Positions 17,416-25,775 of a stretch of 64,000 nt of DNA are shown in pieces. The stretch is from assembly GCF_000382045.1 (NCBI RefSeq), contig NZ_KB907453.1, forward strand, positions 310,001 through 374,000, in the 5' to 3' direction. Made by a program: the position numbers and the translations under genes. Position 1 is the stretch's first letter. The number at the start of each line of letters is the position of its first letter. The notes beneath the pieces were generated by a model. That model was given only the letters and a program-made list of their open reading frames with translations, was not told where the DNA came from and did not search any database. The stretch is from Variovorax atrisoli 110B. Lineage in GTDB: Bacteria; Pseudomonadota; Gammaproteobacteria; Burkholderiales; Burkholderiaceae_C.

Positions 17416-18924
17416 TCAGTGGCCTCCCGTTGTCGGCGCTTCGGCGGCCGAAGCGGTCTGCAGCGCCGACATGCCGCCGGGCGAACTGCCCGTGAGCGCC
17501 AGCTGCAGGTCGGTGTCGGCGATCCAGAAATCGCGCTGCGCCTCGATGCCCGCGTTCACCGCGAGCATGCTGGCGCGCGTCTCGGCCAGCAGTTCCCACA
17601 CGCTGGCGAGCATGCCGTTGTAGCGAAGGACCATCTCCTCGTTGACCTTCCTGCGCAGCGGCAGCACCTCGTCGCGGTAGCGGCGCGCCAGCGCATAGGC
17701 CGTGTTCCAGCCCTGCCAGGCTTCGCGCGCCTCGCTCGCGGCGAGCACGCCCACGTCGCGCACGCGCGCGGCCGACTGCAGGTACAGCGCCTCGGCACGG
17801 CCGTTGCGCGACTGGCCCCAGTCGAAGATGGGAATCGGCAGGTCGAGCTCGAAGCCGCGCTGGGTCTTCTTCGTGCGGTCGGCGTCGTTCTCGAAGGTGG
17901 TGTTGCGCACCAGGCCCAGCTCCATCGCATTGACGACGCTGGTGGCGCGGGTGAGGCCCAGCGAGCCGGCCACGGCGGTGTTCTGCGCCTGCGCCGAACG
18001 CACGTCGAGCCGGTCGCGCAGGGCCAGCGCCTGCACGTCGCCGAGTTCGGGCGCGGCCTGCGGCAGGGGCGGCAGGCGGTCGGGCAGGGTGTAGCGGGCG
18101 GCGCGATCGCCGCCCAGGCCCATCAGGCGCGTGAGCTGTTCGCGCGAAGCCACCGCGGCCTGCTCGGCGCGCGCCAGCTGCGCGGCCGCGTCGGCCAGCA
18201 GCAGCTGCTCGCGCGTGCGCTGCAGCGCGCTCCAGTTGCCGACCTGGGCCATGCGGTGCGCGAGCTCGGCGCCGGCTTCGGCGGCTTCCTTCGCGTCGCG
18301 CAGGTAGGCCACGCTCTGCTGCGCCGCCACCGCGCGCACCCAGGCGCGTCGCGTGTCGGCGGCCAGCACCAGCACGCTCTGCGCGGCCTGCAGCTTGGCC
18401 GCCTCGTGCCGCTGGCCGGCCCACCGGGCCTGCCATGGCAGCGTGACGAGGCCCAGCACGTTGAAGCTGAGCATCCGCTCGAACTCGCGCTCGCGGCCCT
18501 GCGCGAGGCGGCTGAACGACAGCACCGGGTTCGGCAGGCTCGCGGCCTGCACGCGGTCGGCGTCGCTCAGCTGCAGGGTGGCGAAGGCGTCCTGCACGCG
18601 CGGACCGTTGATGAGCGCGATGCGCACCGCGGCCTCGACGTCCAGCGGCTTGGCCAGCAGCGCATCGACGCTCTTCAGCGAGGCCTCGTCGGGCGCGCGC
18701 TGGGCGGTCGTGCCCGCCATGAGCGGATTGGTGCCGACAAGCGCCTGCACGTCGGCGCTGCCGCCGTCGGGCGAGAGGCTCGCGCAGCCGGCGAGCACCA
18801 GCGCGGCGGCCAGCGCTGTGCCGATCTTGACGGTCCTGATGGATGGGAGCCGGGGCGGGCGCGCTTCATTGCGCCTGCGATGGCCACGGATGCCGGCAGG
18901 CTGCCGGCGAACGGGGGAATTCAC
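17416..18924 (-). CDS. TolC-family outer membrane efflux lipoprotein (CusC-like)
   Basis: A 502-residue outer membrane factor with lipobox LVLAGCASL near residue 47, placed after an unusually long Arg/Pro-rich lead. Two TolC repeats follow, with alternating long coiled-coil helices (for example VSREQL, EAAEAGAELAHRMAQVG). TolC-family tunnels export metals or drugs with an RND pump and an adaptor, but neither is encoded nearby, so it may join a distant pump or act as a periplasmic copper outlet. The only ATG in frame before the lipobox is at 18924, so that start is used, though the lead is suspicious. It is second in the copper operon. Confidence 0.86.
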   Translation of the reverse strand: MNSPVRRQPAGIRGHRRRNEARPPRLPSIRTVKIGTALAAALVLAGCASLSPDGGSADVQALVGTNPLMAGTTAQRAPDEASLKSVDALLAKPLDVEAAVRIALINGPRVQDAFATLQLSDADRVQAASLPNPVLSFSRLAQGREREFERMLSFNVLGLVTLPWQARWAGQRHEAAKLQAAQSVLVLAADTRRAWVRAVAAQQSVAYLRDAKEAAEAGAELAHRMAQVGNWSALQRTREQLLLADAAAQLARAEQAAVASREQLTRLMGLGGDRAARYTLPDRLPPLPQAAPELGDVQALALRDRLDVRSAQAQNTAVAGSLGLTRATSVVNAMELGLVRNTTFENDADRTKKTQRGFELDLPIPIFDWGQSRNGRAEALYLQSAARVRDVGVLAASEAREAWQGWNTAYALARRYRDEVLPLRRKVNEEMVLRYNGMLASVWELLAETRASMLAVNAGIEAQRDFWIADTDLQLALTGSSPGGMSALQTASAAEAPTTGGH

Positions 18925-19004
18925 TTTCGATCTCCATGAGCAATACGACGGACGCCGCGAGCCGTATCAACGGGCTCACTGCGGACGGACTACGGGCAGG
19001 GAGA

Positions 19005-19439
19005 TCAGGAAATGGGCGGCTTCAGGCCCTGGACGGGCTCCGCGCTGACGAAGCGGGCCGCGTGCGCCGGGGGCGACGCCTGGGGCGCGCCGTGGACGAT
19101 GGCGACAAGGGGCATGCCGCCGAGCGCGACCGTGTGGCAGACCTGGCAGGCGACGCAGGTGCCGCAGCCCTGGTGGTCGCCGTGGCTGGTGGTGCCGGAG
19201 CCGCCGTCGTCATGGCTGCTGCCGTGGGCGGACATGTCCATGGCCATCGCCATGTCGCCGCCGCCCGCATCCGCGTCCATTGCCTCGTGGCAGTGGGCTT
19301 CGGCCGCAGCGGAAGCCACGGTCGCGGCTTCCATGGCCGCCGGCAGCGAGTGGCGCACCATCTCGACCGCCATCGCGTCGCCCAGCCAGCCGCGCACGGG
19401 CAGCAGGACGATCATGATGGCGAGCAGCAGGGTGCGCAT
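19005..19439 (-). CDS. Small His/Cys-rich exported protein, first gene of copper operon
   Basis: A 144-residue protein with an N-terminal hydrophobic segment MRTLLLAIMIVLLPVRGW. The middle is rich in His, Met and Asp (DMAMAMDMSAHGSSHDDGG) and is followed by CGTCVACQVCH. The C-terminal end FVSAEPVQGLKPPI resembles small proteins (DUF2946/CopL-like) that sit at the head of copper clusters. It probably binds metal in the periplasm. The start at 19439 places the ATG almost at the predicted transcription start of the MerR-type promoter directly upstream. The domain name is tentative. Confidence 0.72.
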   Translation of the reverse strand: MRTLLLAIMIVLLPVRGWLGDAMAVEMVRHSLPAAMEAATVASAAAEAHCHEAMDADAGGGDMAMAMDMSAHGSSHDDGGSGTTSHGDHQGCGTCVACQVCHTVALGGMPLVAIVHGAPQASPPAHAARFVSAEPVQGLKPPIS

Positions 19440-19447
19440 GAGGCGGG

Positions 19448-19479
19448 ATGATAAACCGGCCAAACGGCGCGCCGGTCAA
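19448..19479 (-). promoter_or_regulatory. Candidate MerR-family (CueR/ZntR-like) promoter of the copper operon
   Basis: On the minus strand the -35 TTGACC (19474-19479) and the -10 TATCAT (19448-19453) are exactly 20 bp apart. They bracket a 22-bp dyad (19455-19476) with arms ACCGGC and GCCGGT. This long spacer with a centred dyad is diagnostic of metal-sensing MerR regulators. The -35 overlaps the stop codon of the gene upstream. Transcription would start about two bases before the ATG at 19439. No metal-type merR gene lies in this window. Confidence 0.65.
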
Positions 19480-19757
19480 GAGACCAGCTGGCCTCGGGCC
19501 TTGTCGACCCACACCTGCAGGTTGTCGAGCAGGTCCTTCTGGCTGAACGAACAGCTTTCCTCGCTGAAGAGCGCACTCGATTCGAGCCGGTCGAGCAGCC
19601 CCAGCAGCACCTCGCCGTAGCGCGGGGGCAGGGCGCCCAGCAATTCGGTGCTGGCGCGGGCCTCGTCCGACAGCGTGGTGACGGGGCCGCCCTGGCTGTC
19701 GCGCAGGGCCGCGACGCGCGCGGCGACGTTGTCGAGTTGCTGCAGCGCGGCGCTCAC
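19476..19757 (-). CDS. Conserved-looking 93-aa hypothetical protein
   Basis: A short acidic soluble protein starting at a GTG whose bases overlap the stop of the glycerophosphodiesterase gene (GTGA). Visible are two helical regions, VSAALQQLDNVAARVAAL and PRYGEVLLGLLDRLESSALFSEE, and a C-terminal KDLLDNLQVWVDKARGQLV. No signal peptide, metal site or membrane helix is seen. The overlap strongly suggests translation coupled to the lipoprotein phosphodiesterase. Function unknown. Confidence 0.72.
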   Translation of the reverse strand: MSAALQQLDNVAARVAALRDSQGGPVTTLSDEARASTELLGALPPRYGEVLLGLLDRLESSALFSEESCSFSQKDLLDNLQVWVDKARGQLVS

Positions 19758-20746
19758 GACGCGTTCCTTCCGGGCGGCGGCAGCGAGAGGCCGCGTTCGC
19801 GCATCAGGTCGCGCAGGATGTCGGGGTAGTCGGTGATGATGCCGTCGGCGCCCCAGTCCATCAGCCGCTGCATGTCTGCGCGCTGGTTCACCGTCCAGGG
19901 CAGCACCTTCAGGCCGAGCTTGTGCGCCTCGCGGATGACCTCGGGCGTGAGGTCGGCGAAGGCCGGCGACCAGACCACCGGCCCCGGCGCGTTGGCCGAT
20001 GCGGCCCGGACCATCTGCGGCACCGAGGCGAAGCTGGCGGCATCGAGGCCGTCGGTCCAGCGGCTGTCCTTCAGCGTGCGCGGCGTGGTGAGGTAGGCGC
20101 GCGGCATCTGCGGCGCGAGCTTGCCGACCAGCGTGAGCGTGCGCCAGTCGAAGCTCTGGATGGTCACACGCCCGGCCATGTTCGCCTTGTCGATCTCGGC
20201 GAGCAGCGCGCGCACCATCGGTTCGGGCGCGGCGGTCTCGTCGGGCTTCGAGGGGTCGATCTTGGTCTCGATGTTGAAGCGGACCGTGGCCGCCTCGGCG
20301 CCGCGCGCCTGCACCTGTGCGAAGAGCGAGGCCAGCGTGGGGATGCGCTCGCCGTCGCGCGGAATCTGCAACGCGAACTGCTTGCCGTAGTTGCTCGCCG
20401 GGTTGATGCGGCCCACGTCGTAGGTCTGCAGCTGCGCCAGCGTGAGCGTGCGGATGGGTGCGCCGCTCCTGGGCGCGAGCCATGCGCCGCTCGCATCGCG
20501 CGTGTGGTCGGGGTTGAGCGAGGTGTCGTGCGAGATCACCACCACGCCGTCGGAAGTGAGCCCGATGTCCAGCTCCAGCGTGGTGACGCCCATGTCGACG
20601 GCGTTGGAGAAGGCGGCCAGCGTGTTCTCGGGTGCCAGCCCGCGTCCGCCGCGATGCGCCTCGAGGTCGAAATGCTGCGTGGCCGTGGGCATGATGGCCG
20701 TGCAGCCGGCAAGGACCAGCACCGAAGCCAGAAGGGTGTATTTCAT
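19754..20746 (-). CDS. Glycerophosphodiester phosphodiesterase lipoprotein
   Basis: A 330-residue lipoprotein (lipobox LVLAGCTAI) with the GDPD TIM barrel. The motifs are EAHRGGRGLAPENTLAAF (catalytic HRG...PEN) and LELDIGLTSDGVVVISHD (metal-binding ExD and the second catalytic His). It hydrolyses glycerophosphodiesters to glycerol-3-phosphate and an alcohol in the periplasm, as GlpQ does. C-terminal DWGADGIITDYPDI is also typical. It overlaps its neighbours at both ends (ATGA with DUF1439 upstream, GTGA with the 93-aa gene downstream). Confidence 0.94.
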   Translation of the reverse strand: MKYTLLASVLVLAGCTAIMPTATQHFDLEAHRGGRGLAPENTLAAFSNAVDMGVTTLELDIGLTSDGVVVISHDTSLNPDHTRDASGAWLAPRSGAPIRTLTLAQLQTYDVGRINPASNYGKQFALQIPRDGERIPTLASLFAQVQARGAEAATVRFNIETKIDPSKPDETAAPEPMVRALLAEIDKANMAGRVTIQSFDWRTLTLVGKLAPQMPRAYLTTPRTLKDSRWTDGLDAASFASVPQMVRAASANAPGPVVWSPAFADLTPEVIREAHKLGLKVLPWTVNQRADMQRLMDWGADGIITDYPDILRDLMRERGLSLPPPGRNAS

Positions 20747-21330
20747 TTGAGCTGTACCTTGATCCCGTTGTCCTGCACCGTGATGTCGCCGATCTCGTAG
20801 GTCTTGCGCCCGACCGTGAGTTCGTCGGCCGTGAAGCTGCGCAGCACCTGCCCCTGAAGCAGTTCCTGCGCGACCACCGCGCCCACCTTCTGCAGCCGCT
20901 CGGCGTCGCGGCCCTCGATGCCCTGCAGCTCGAGCCGCTCGGCCTTGGGCTGGTCCAGCCGCAGGGCGCGTGCCGTGGCGTCGTACTTCAGCGCGCTGCT
21001 GACCGACACCACGCCCTGCACCGGCGAGGCTGCCAGCAGCGGGCTCGCGATGGTCAGCGTGGCGGTGATGGCCGCACGGTTGGCCCTCGAATCCAGCCCC
21101 AGCTGCGGATCACGCAGGCCGACCATGAAGATCTCGGCGTAGCGCTCGGCCACCGGAAAGCGTTTGGCGATCTGCGCCTGCAGCTCGTCGCGGCTGGCGG
21201 TGTATTCGCTGGTGAAGAAATTGAAGCCGGCCAGCGCGGCGAAGGGCGCCTGCAGGACCGCGGCGCCCAGCAGCGCGTGCAGCACCCGGCGACGGGAGCT
21301 GGTGGAAGGAAGCACGGGACGGAAGTTCAT
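20743..21330 (-). CDS. DUF1439 (YceB-like) exported protein
   Basis: A 195-residue protein with a Tat-like N-terminus (SSRRRVLHALLGAAVL) and a signal peptide ending near AALAG. The mature part matches the DUF1439/YceB lipid-binding fold pattern: SRDELQAQIAKRFPV, IFMVGLRDPQLGL, and the terminal TYEIGDITVQDNGIKVQL. YceB-type proteins are envelope proteins of unclear role, and the cysteine of the lipobox is absent here. It is the first gene of the coupled trio, so a role in envelope phospholipid turnover is a fair inference. Confidence 0.85.
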   Translation of the reverse strand: MNFRPVLPSTSSRRRVLHALLGAAVLQAPFAALAGFNFFTSEYTASRDELQAQIAKRFPVAERYAEIFMVGLRDPQLGLDSRANRAAITATLTIASPLLAASPVQGVVSVSSALKYDATARALRLDQPKAERLELQGIEGRDAERLQKVGAVVAQELLQGQVLRSFTADELTVGRKTYEIGDITVQDNGIKVQLK

Positions 21331-21398
21331 AGCCGTGGGAGCTTGCCACAGGCGCGCAGGGTTCCCTGGACCCGGCTTCTGTGGCGCCGAATTTTCAA

Positions 21399-21457
21399 AC
21401 TACATGTAAATTTTTCCATCCCGAAAGTAAAGTTATGTAGTGCGAAATGGTTATATT
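21399..21457 (+). promoter_or_regulatory. AT-rich promoter region of the GT39 gene
   Basis: An island of low GC in a GC-rich region. It holds the inverted repeat ACTACAT (21399-21405) and ATGTAGT (21435-21441), and a good -10 TATATT (21452-21457). No clear -35 was found at 17 bp, so an activator is likely. The gene starts at 21568, leaving a leader of about 105 nt. Confidence 0.4.
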
Positions 21458-21476
21458 CGGCGGGCGCACCAGGCAC

Positions 21477-21500
21477 GCATTCCTGCGACGACAGGAATGC
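21477..21500 (+). promoter_or_regulatory. Perfect hairpin in the 5' leader of the GT39 gene
   Basis: GCATTCCTG and CAGGAATGC pair perfectly over nine bases around the six-base loop CGACGA. It lies 68 bp before the ATG and lacks a T-run, so it is not a terminator. It may be an operator or a folded RNA leader. Confidence 0.45.
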
Positions 21501-21567
21501 CACCCATGCGAGCGACGGGAGCAGGCGTTGGCGCCGGCTCTTTCCACTCTCATACGGATGCTTTTTC

Positions 21568-23112
21568 ATGCTGCTTCAACCCGATGGCACCGGGGATGCT
21601 TCGGTGCGCGCGGCCGGCCCTGCCGTACGCGACGATGCGCCATCGCCGATTGCCCGGCCACGCGGCAATTCCCACTTTGCGTCCGCGATGGCTTGGATGG
21701 CGCTCTGGGCCGTCACATGGCTGTGCGTGCTTTCGGCCTTGCACCTGACGCCGCCGACGGATTCCGTCGAGCAGCTCACCTGGGTCCGCTCCATCGAGTG
21801 GGGCTACCACAAGCACCCGCCGCTGCCCACGATGATGATCTGGCCGCTGGTGCAGCTCTTCGGCATCCACGAATGGGTGGTGAGCGCCGCCGGCGCGCTG
21901 GTGATCTGCGGCGCGCTCGTGATCTCGTGGCGGCTCGTGCGCGAGCTGGCGGGCAGCCATTTCGCGGCGCTGGCCATGCTGGGTTCGCTGAACATCACCT
22001 ACTACAGCGGCCGCCTCGACTTCTACAACCACAACACGGTGCTGCTCCTCTTCGTGGCGGCGTCTGCGTGGTTCTGCTGGCGCGCCTTCGCGGACCGCTC
22101 GCGCGTCGCCTGGCTTGCGCTGGGGCTCATGCTCGGCCTCGGGGCGCTGGCCAAGTACCAGGTTGCGCTGGCGGCTCTGAGCGTGATCGCCTTCTGGCTC
22201 ACGCAGCGCGGCTGGCGCGACCCGCTGCACCTGCGCGGTCTGCTGGGCGCCGCGGCCGTCGCCTTCGCGGTGTTCGCACCGCATCTCTGGTGGCTGGTGA
22301 CGCACGACTTCCTGCCGCTGCGCTACGCCCGCCACACGTCGCTGGGCGCCGCGATGACGTGCGCGCAGCGCACCGCCCATGCACTGCTTTGGCTGGCCGA
22401 CCAGCTCAACAGGTTGAGCCCGGCGCTGCTGCTGGCTGCGGGCCTGCTGTGGAAGACGAGGAGCGCCGCCGCACCCGCGTCGCGGCAAACCGGGACGCCG
22501 CCACCTGAGGTCGGCCCCGACGCGCGGGCATTCCTTTTCATCTGGGGCCTGTTGCCGCTGACGGTCATCGTGCTGATCGGCCTGGCCACCGGGGCCGACC
22601 TCCAGTTCCAGTGGGGCACTGCGTTCATGTCCTTCACCTGTGCGGCGCTGATGCTGCTGCTGCCGATGGGCCGCTGGCATCGCATCGAGCGCCGTGACGC
22701 GACCACGGGTTTCCTGGCGGTGCAGATCCTGCTGTTCGCGCTGACCTGGGTGATGTCGCCGATGAGCGGACTGGGCCTGTCCAAGAGCAAGTCCGCAGGC
22801 TTCCGCTCGGAGCACTTCGCTGCGCGCATCGGTCCGCCGGCGCGCGTCGTGCTGGGCGGGCCTGTCATGATCGTCGGCGGTTCCTCGCGCATCGCGAGCG
22901 CCATCGCGCTGAGGCTGCCCGAGCGGCCGCTGGTGCTGCTCGAAGGCGACCTGGTCGCAAGCCCATGGGTGTCGGTTGCGCAGGTCGAGCGCCACGGCGT
23001 GCTGTGGGTGGGCGACGAGCATTCGCTGCCGCCGCCGCCCGGCCTCGAGCGGCACTGGGTGACCGGCAAGCTCTGGTGGGCCGTGCAGTTGCCCAGGCCC
23101 GACGCTGACTGA
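21568..23112 (+). CDS. Glycosyltransferase family 39-like integral membrane protein
   Basis: A 514-residue polytopic protein with about ten hydrophobic segments. The first loop contains PPTDSVEQLTWVRSIEWGYHKHPPLPTMM, which fits the acidic catalytic loop of ArnT/PMT-type enzymes that use a lipid-linked sugar donor. It is followed by GRLDFYNHNTVLLLFVA. The probable role is sugar transfer onto lipid A or another envelope lipid on the periplasmic face. The C-terminal soluble part is smaller than in ArnT. I chose the ATG giving MLLQPDG; no better start precedes the first helix. It appears monocistronic and has an AT-rich promoter region. Confidence 0.85.
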   Translation: MLLQPDGTGDASVRAAGPAVRDDAPSPIARPRGNSHFASAMAWMALWAVTWLCVLSALHLTPPTDSVEQLTWVRSIEWGYHKHPPLPTMMIWPLVQLFGIHEWVVSAAGALVICGALVISWRLVRELAGSHFAALAMLGSLNITYYSGRLDFYNHNTVLLLFVAASAWFCWRAFADRSRVAWLALGLMLGLGALAKYQVALAALSVIAFWLTQRGWRDPLHLRGLLGAAAVAFAVFAPHLWWLVTHDFLPLRYARHTSLGAAMTCAQRTAHALLWLADQLNRLSPALLLAAGLLWKTRSAAAPASRQTGTPPPEVGPDARAFLFIWGLLPLTVIVLIGLATGADLQFQWGTAFMSFTCAALMLLLPMGRWHRIERRDATTGFLAVQILLFALTWVMSPMSGLGLSKSKSAGFRSEHFAARIGPPARVVLGGPVMIVGGSSRIASAIALRLPERPLVLLEGDLVASPWVSVAQVERHGVLWVGDEHSLPPPPGLERHWVTGKLWWAVQLPRPDAD

Positions 23113-23118
23113 GCCGGC

Positions 23119-23610
23119 TCAGGCGCAGGGAACGCGCAATTCGTAGCGGGCGAAGGCCCGTTCGCCCTTGTGGATCACGCTGTGCAGTGAAAAGCCGAAG
23201 CGCTCGTACAGCGAGCGCAGCGGCGCCCGGTCGGCCACGCAGTCCAGCCGCAGGAAGGGGCGGCCGAGCCCTGCGGTGCGTTCGCGTGCGAATTCCAGGA
23301 GCCGTATCGAAACCCCGCGCCCCGCCCAGGCCCGGCTGACTGCGAGCTTGTGCACGTAGAGCGATGTGCCGGTCTCCATCTCGGGCCAGAAGCCCGGGTC
23401 ATCGAGGTCGATCCGCATCACGCCCGCCACCTCGCCGCCTTCGCGGGCGATGAAGTAGCCGCCGGCATCGGTGTCGCGCTGCACGCGCTCCAGCCCGACG
23501 TCGGCCTCCGACCACAGCGGCCGGCCCTCGCCGGCGATCCATTGGGCGGCTTCGCTGAGGACGGCCGCGACGGTGGCGGCCTCGGAGGGCCTGGCTTGTT
23601 CGATCTGCAT
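23119..23610 (-). CDS. GNAT family N-acetyltransferase
   Basis: A 163-residue acetyl-CoA-dependent acetyltransferase. The fold is visible as an N-terminal helix region (EAATVAAVLSEAAQWI), beta strands with GGYFIAREGGEVAGVMRI, and the acetyl-CoA loop AVSRAWAGRGVSIRLLEFA. The final strand region SLYERFGFSLH is typical. The acceptor cannot be predicted. It lies 28 bp downstream of the kinase-like gene on the same strand and converges on the GT39 gene. Confidence 0.9.
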   Translation of the reverse strand: MQIEQARPSEAATVAAVLSEAAQWIAGEGRPLWSEADVGLERVQRDTDAGGYFIAREGGEVAGVMRIDLDDPGFWPEMETGTSLYVHKLAVSRAWAGRGVSIRLLEFARERTAGLGRPFLRLDCVADRAPLRSLYERFGFSLHSVIHKGERAFARYELRVPCA

Positions 23611-23638
23611 CGGGGGCAGAGCATAGCGGCGCGTCGGC

Positions 23639-24133
23639 TCAGGCGTGCCGCTCCACGTCGAAGCCTTCTTCCGGCGAAGGCGCCGCGAAGTGGCTGCTGA
23701 TCAGCTCGAACTGCTCGTCCGTCGTCTCGAAGGGATGCGTGCCGCTCGCGTTGCGCGCCCGCAGGCGCTGTCTGCAGACCTCGTCGGGTACGTCGAGAAA
23801 GTGCAGCCTGTGCGCCGCGCCGGCCGCCTCGAAGATGCCGCGCATCCACCGGCGGCCGGCCACCGTGTTGGCCGGAAAGTCGAGCACGACCGACACGCCG
23901 GCCCTGAGCAGGCCGGCCACGTGGTCCGCCATGGCCTGCTTGAGCCGGCCCGCGCAGCGCACGTAGTCGGGCAGTTCGTGGATCTCGCCGGGGTACAGCG
24001 CCGCCAGCCAGACGTCTTCGCTGATCAGCACGGTGGCGGGCGCTTCGGCGAGCTGCCGCATGAGCGTGGACTTGCCGGCGCCGATCTTGCCGCAGACGAT
24101 GTGGAGCACGGGGCGGGGGAGTGGCGGTGTCAT
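23639..24133 (-). CDS. AAA/P-loop kinase-like ATPase (zeta-toxin-like fold)
   Basis: A 164-residue P-loop protein. Walker A is CGKIGAGKSTLMRQLA near residue 14. A lid-like region (ETTDEQFELISSHF) and VVLDFPANTVAGRR resemble small nucleotide or sugar kinases of the AAA_33 group. Proteins of this type phosphorylate small molecules, and some are related to zeta toxins, but no antitoxin gene is adjacent. It shares an operon with the acetyltransferase gene. Confidence 0.82.
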   Translation of the reverse strand: MTPPLPRPVLHIVCGKIGAGKSTLMRQLAEAPATVLISEDVWLAALYPGEIHELPDYVRCAGRLKQAMADHVAGLLRAGVSVVLDFPANTVAGRRWMRGIFEAAGAAHRLHFLDVPDEVCRQRLRARNASGTHPFETTDEQFELISSHFAAPSPEEGFDVERHA

Positions 24134-24177
24134 CTCGATCTCCTGAAGGCTTGAAGAGAAGAGCCCCAGGAAACGAA

Positions 24178-24200
24178 AAACCCGCCTCCTGGGGCGGGTT
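24178..24200 (-). terminator. Intrinsic terminator of the amino acid ABC operon
   Basis: AACCCGCC and GGCGGGTT form an eight-pair stem. On the minus strand the stem is followed by TTTTTCG. It lies 126 bp beyond the stop of the ATPase gene and ends its transcript before the kinase-like gene. Confidence 0.85.
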
Positions 24201-24325
24201 GCATGGCGTGTACCTGATGTGTCGTTCGAAGTGCCGCGCGCTAACCCACCGTCTTACGGATGGGTCGAATAATGGAGGCGGTACGCAGGCAGGCCATGGG
24301 CAGAGGATAACCGCAGGGCTCCGGC
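24201..24325 (-). ncRNA. Possible structured 3' RNA between the ABC operon and its terminator
   Basis: A 125-bp gene-free stretch. Read on the minus strand it has a hairpin ACCCATC-CGTAAGAC-GGTGGGT (24243-24264) that pairs through a T-G wobble on this strand only. The segment continues AGCGCGCGGCACTTCGAACG and runs into the terminator. A wobble kept on the transcribed strand hints at RNA structure. It could be a 3'-derived small RNA or an untranslated tail. Weak evidence. Confidence 0.35.
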
Positions 24326-25097
<772 letters not shown>

Positions 25098-25114
<17 letters not shown>

Positions 25115-25751
25115 GGGATTTCCTCTCGAGGTTCTTGGCGTACAGGCTCACCGGGAAGCACAGCACGAAATAAAGCAGGGCCACGCAGCTGAACACCACG
25201 AAGGGCTTGAAGGTGGCGTTCGAAATCATGCTGCCGGCCTTGGTGAGTTCGACGAAACCGATCACCGACGCGAGCGCGGTGCCCTTGATGACCTGCACCA
25301 GGAAGCCCACCGTGGGCGCGATGGCGATCTTCACCGCCTGCGGCAGGATCACGTGGCGCAGTTGCTCGCCGAAGCTCAAGGCGAGGCTGCCCGACGCCTC
25401 CCACTGCCCCTTGGGGATCGATGCCACGCAGCCGCGCCAGATCTCGGTGAGGAAGGCGCTGGTGTAGAGCGTGAGCGCCACGCTGGCAGCGGTCCACGCC
25501 GACACGTCCACGCCGAAGAGCGCGATGCCGAAGTAGGCCAGGAAGAGCTGCATCAGCAGCGGCGTGCCCTGGAAGAGCTGCACGTAGAGGCCCACGGCCC
25601 GGCCGATCGCCTTGCCGCCGCGCAGCCGCAGGAACAGCAGCAGCGCGCCCACGATGCCGCCGCCGATGAAGGCGATGAGCGAGAGCACGACAGTCCAGCG
25701 CAGTGCCAGCAGCAGGTTGCGCAGGATGTCCCAGAGAGAAAAATCAGCCAT
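25098..25751 (-). CDS. Polar amino acid ABC transporter permease
   Basis: A 217-residue inner membrane permease of the HisMQ type with about five transmembrane segments. The EAA loop that contacts the ATPase is EASGSLALSFGEQLRHVILPQAVKIA. It forms a heterodimer with the second permease encoded 24 bp upstream. It overlaps the ATPase gene at its end. Confidence 0.94.
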
Positions 25752-25775
25752 GTCGGGGTGCTTTCGCTTGGTTGC

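Noticed and set aside
23639-24133. Zeta-type toxin of a toxin-antitoxin pair
   Set aside because: The P-loop resembles zeta toxins, but there is no adjacent small antitoxin gene and the neighbour is an acetyltransferase.
24178-24213. Possible leader peptide beginning MQPAPGGGFF after the ATPase gene
   Set aside because: It coincides with the terminator stem and has no ribosome binding site.
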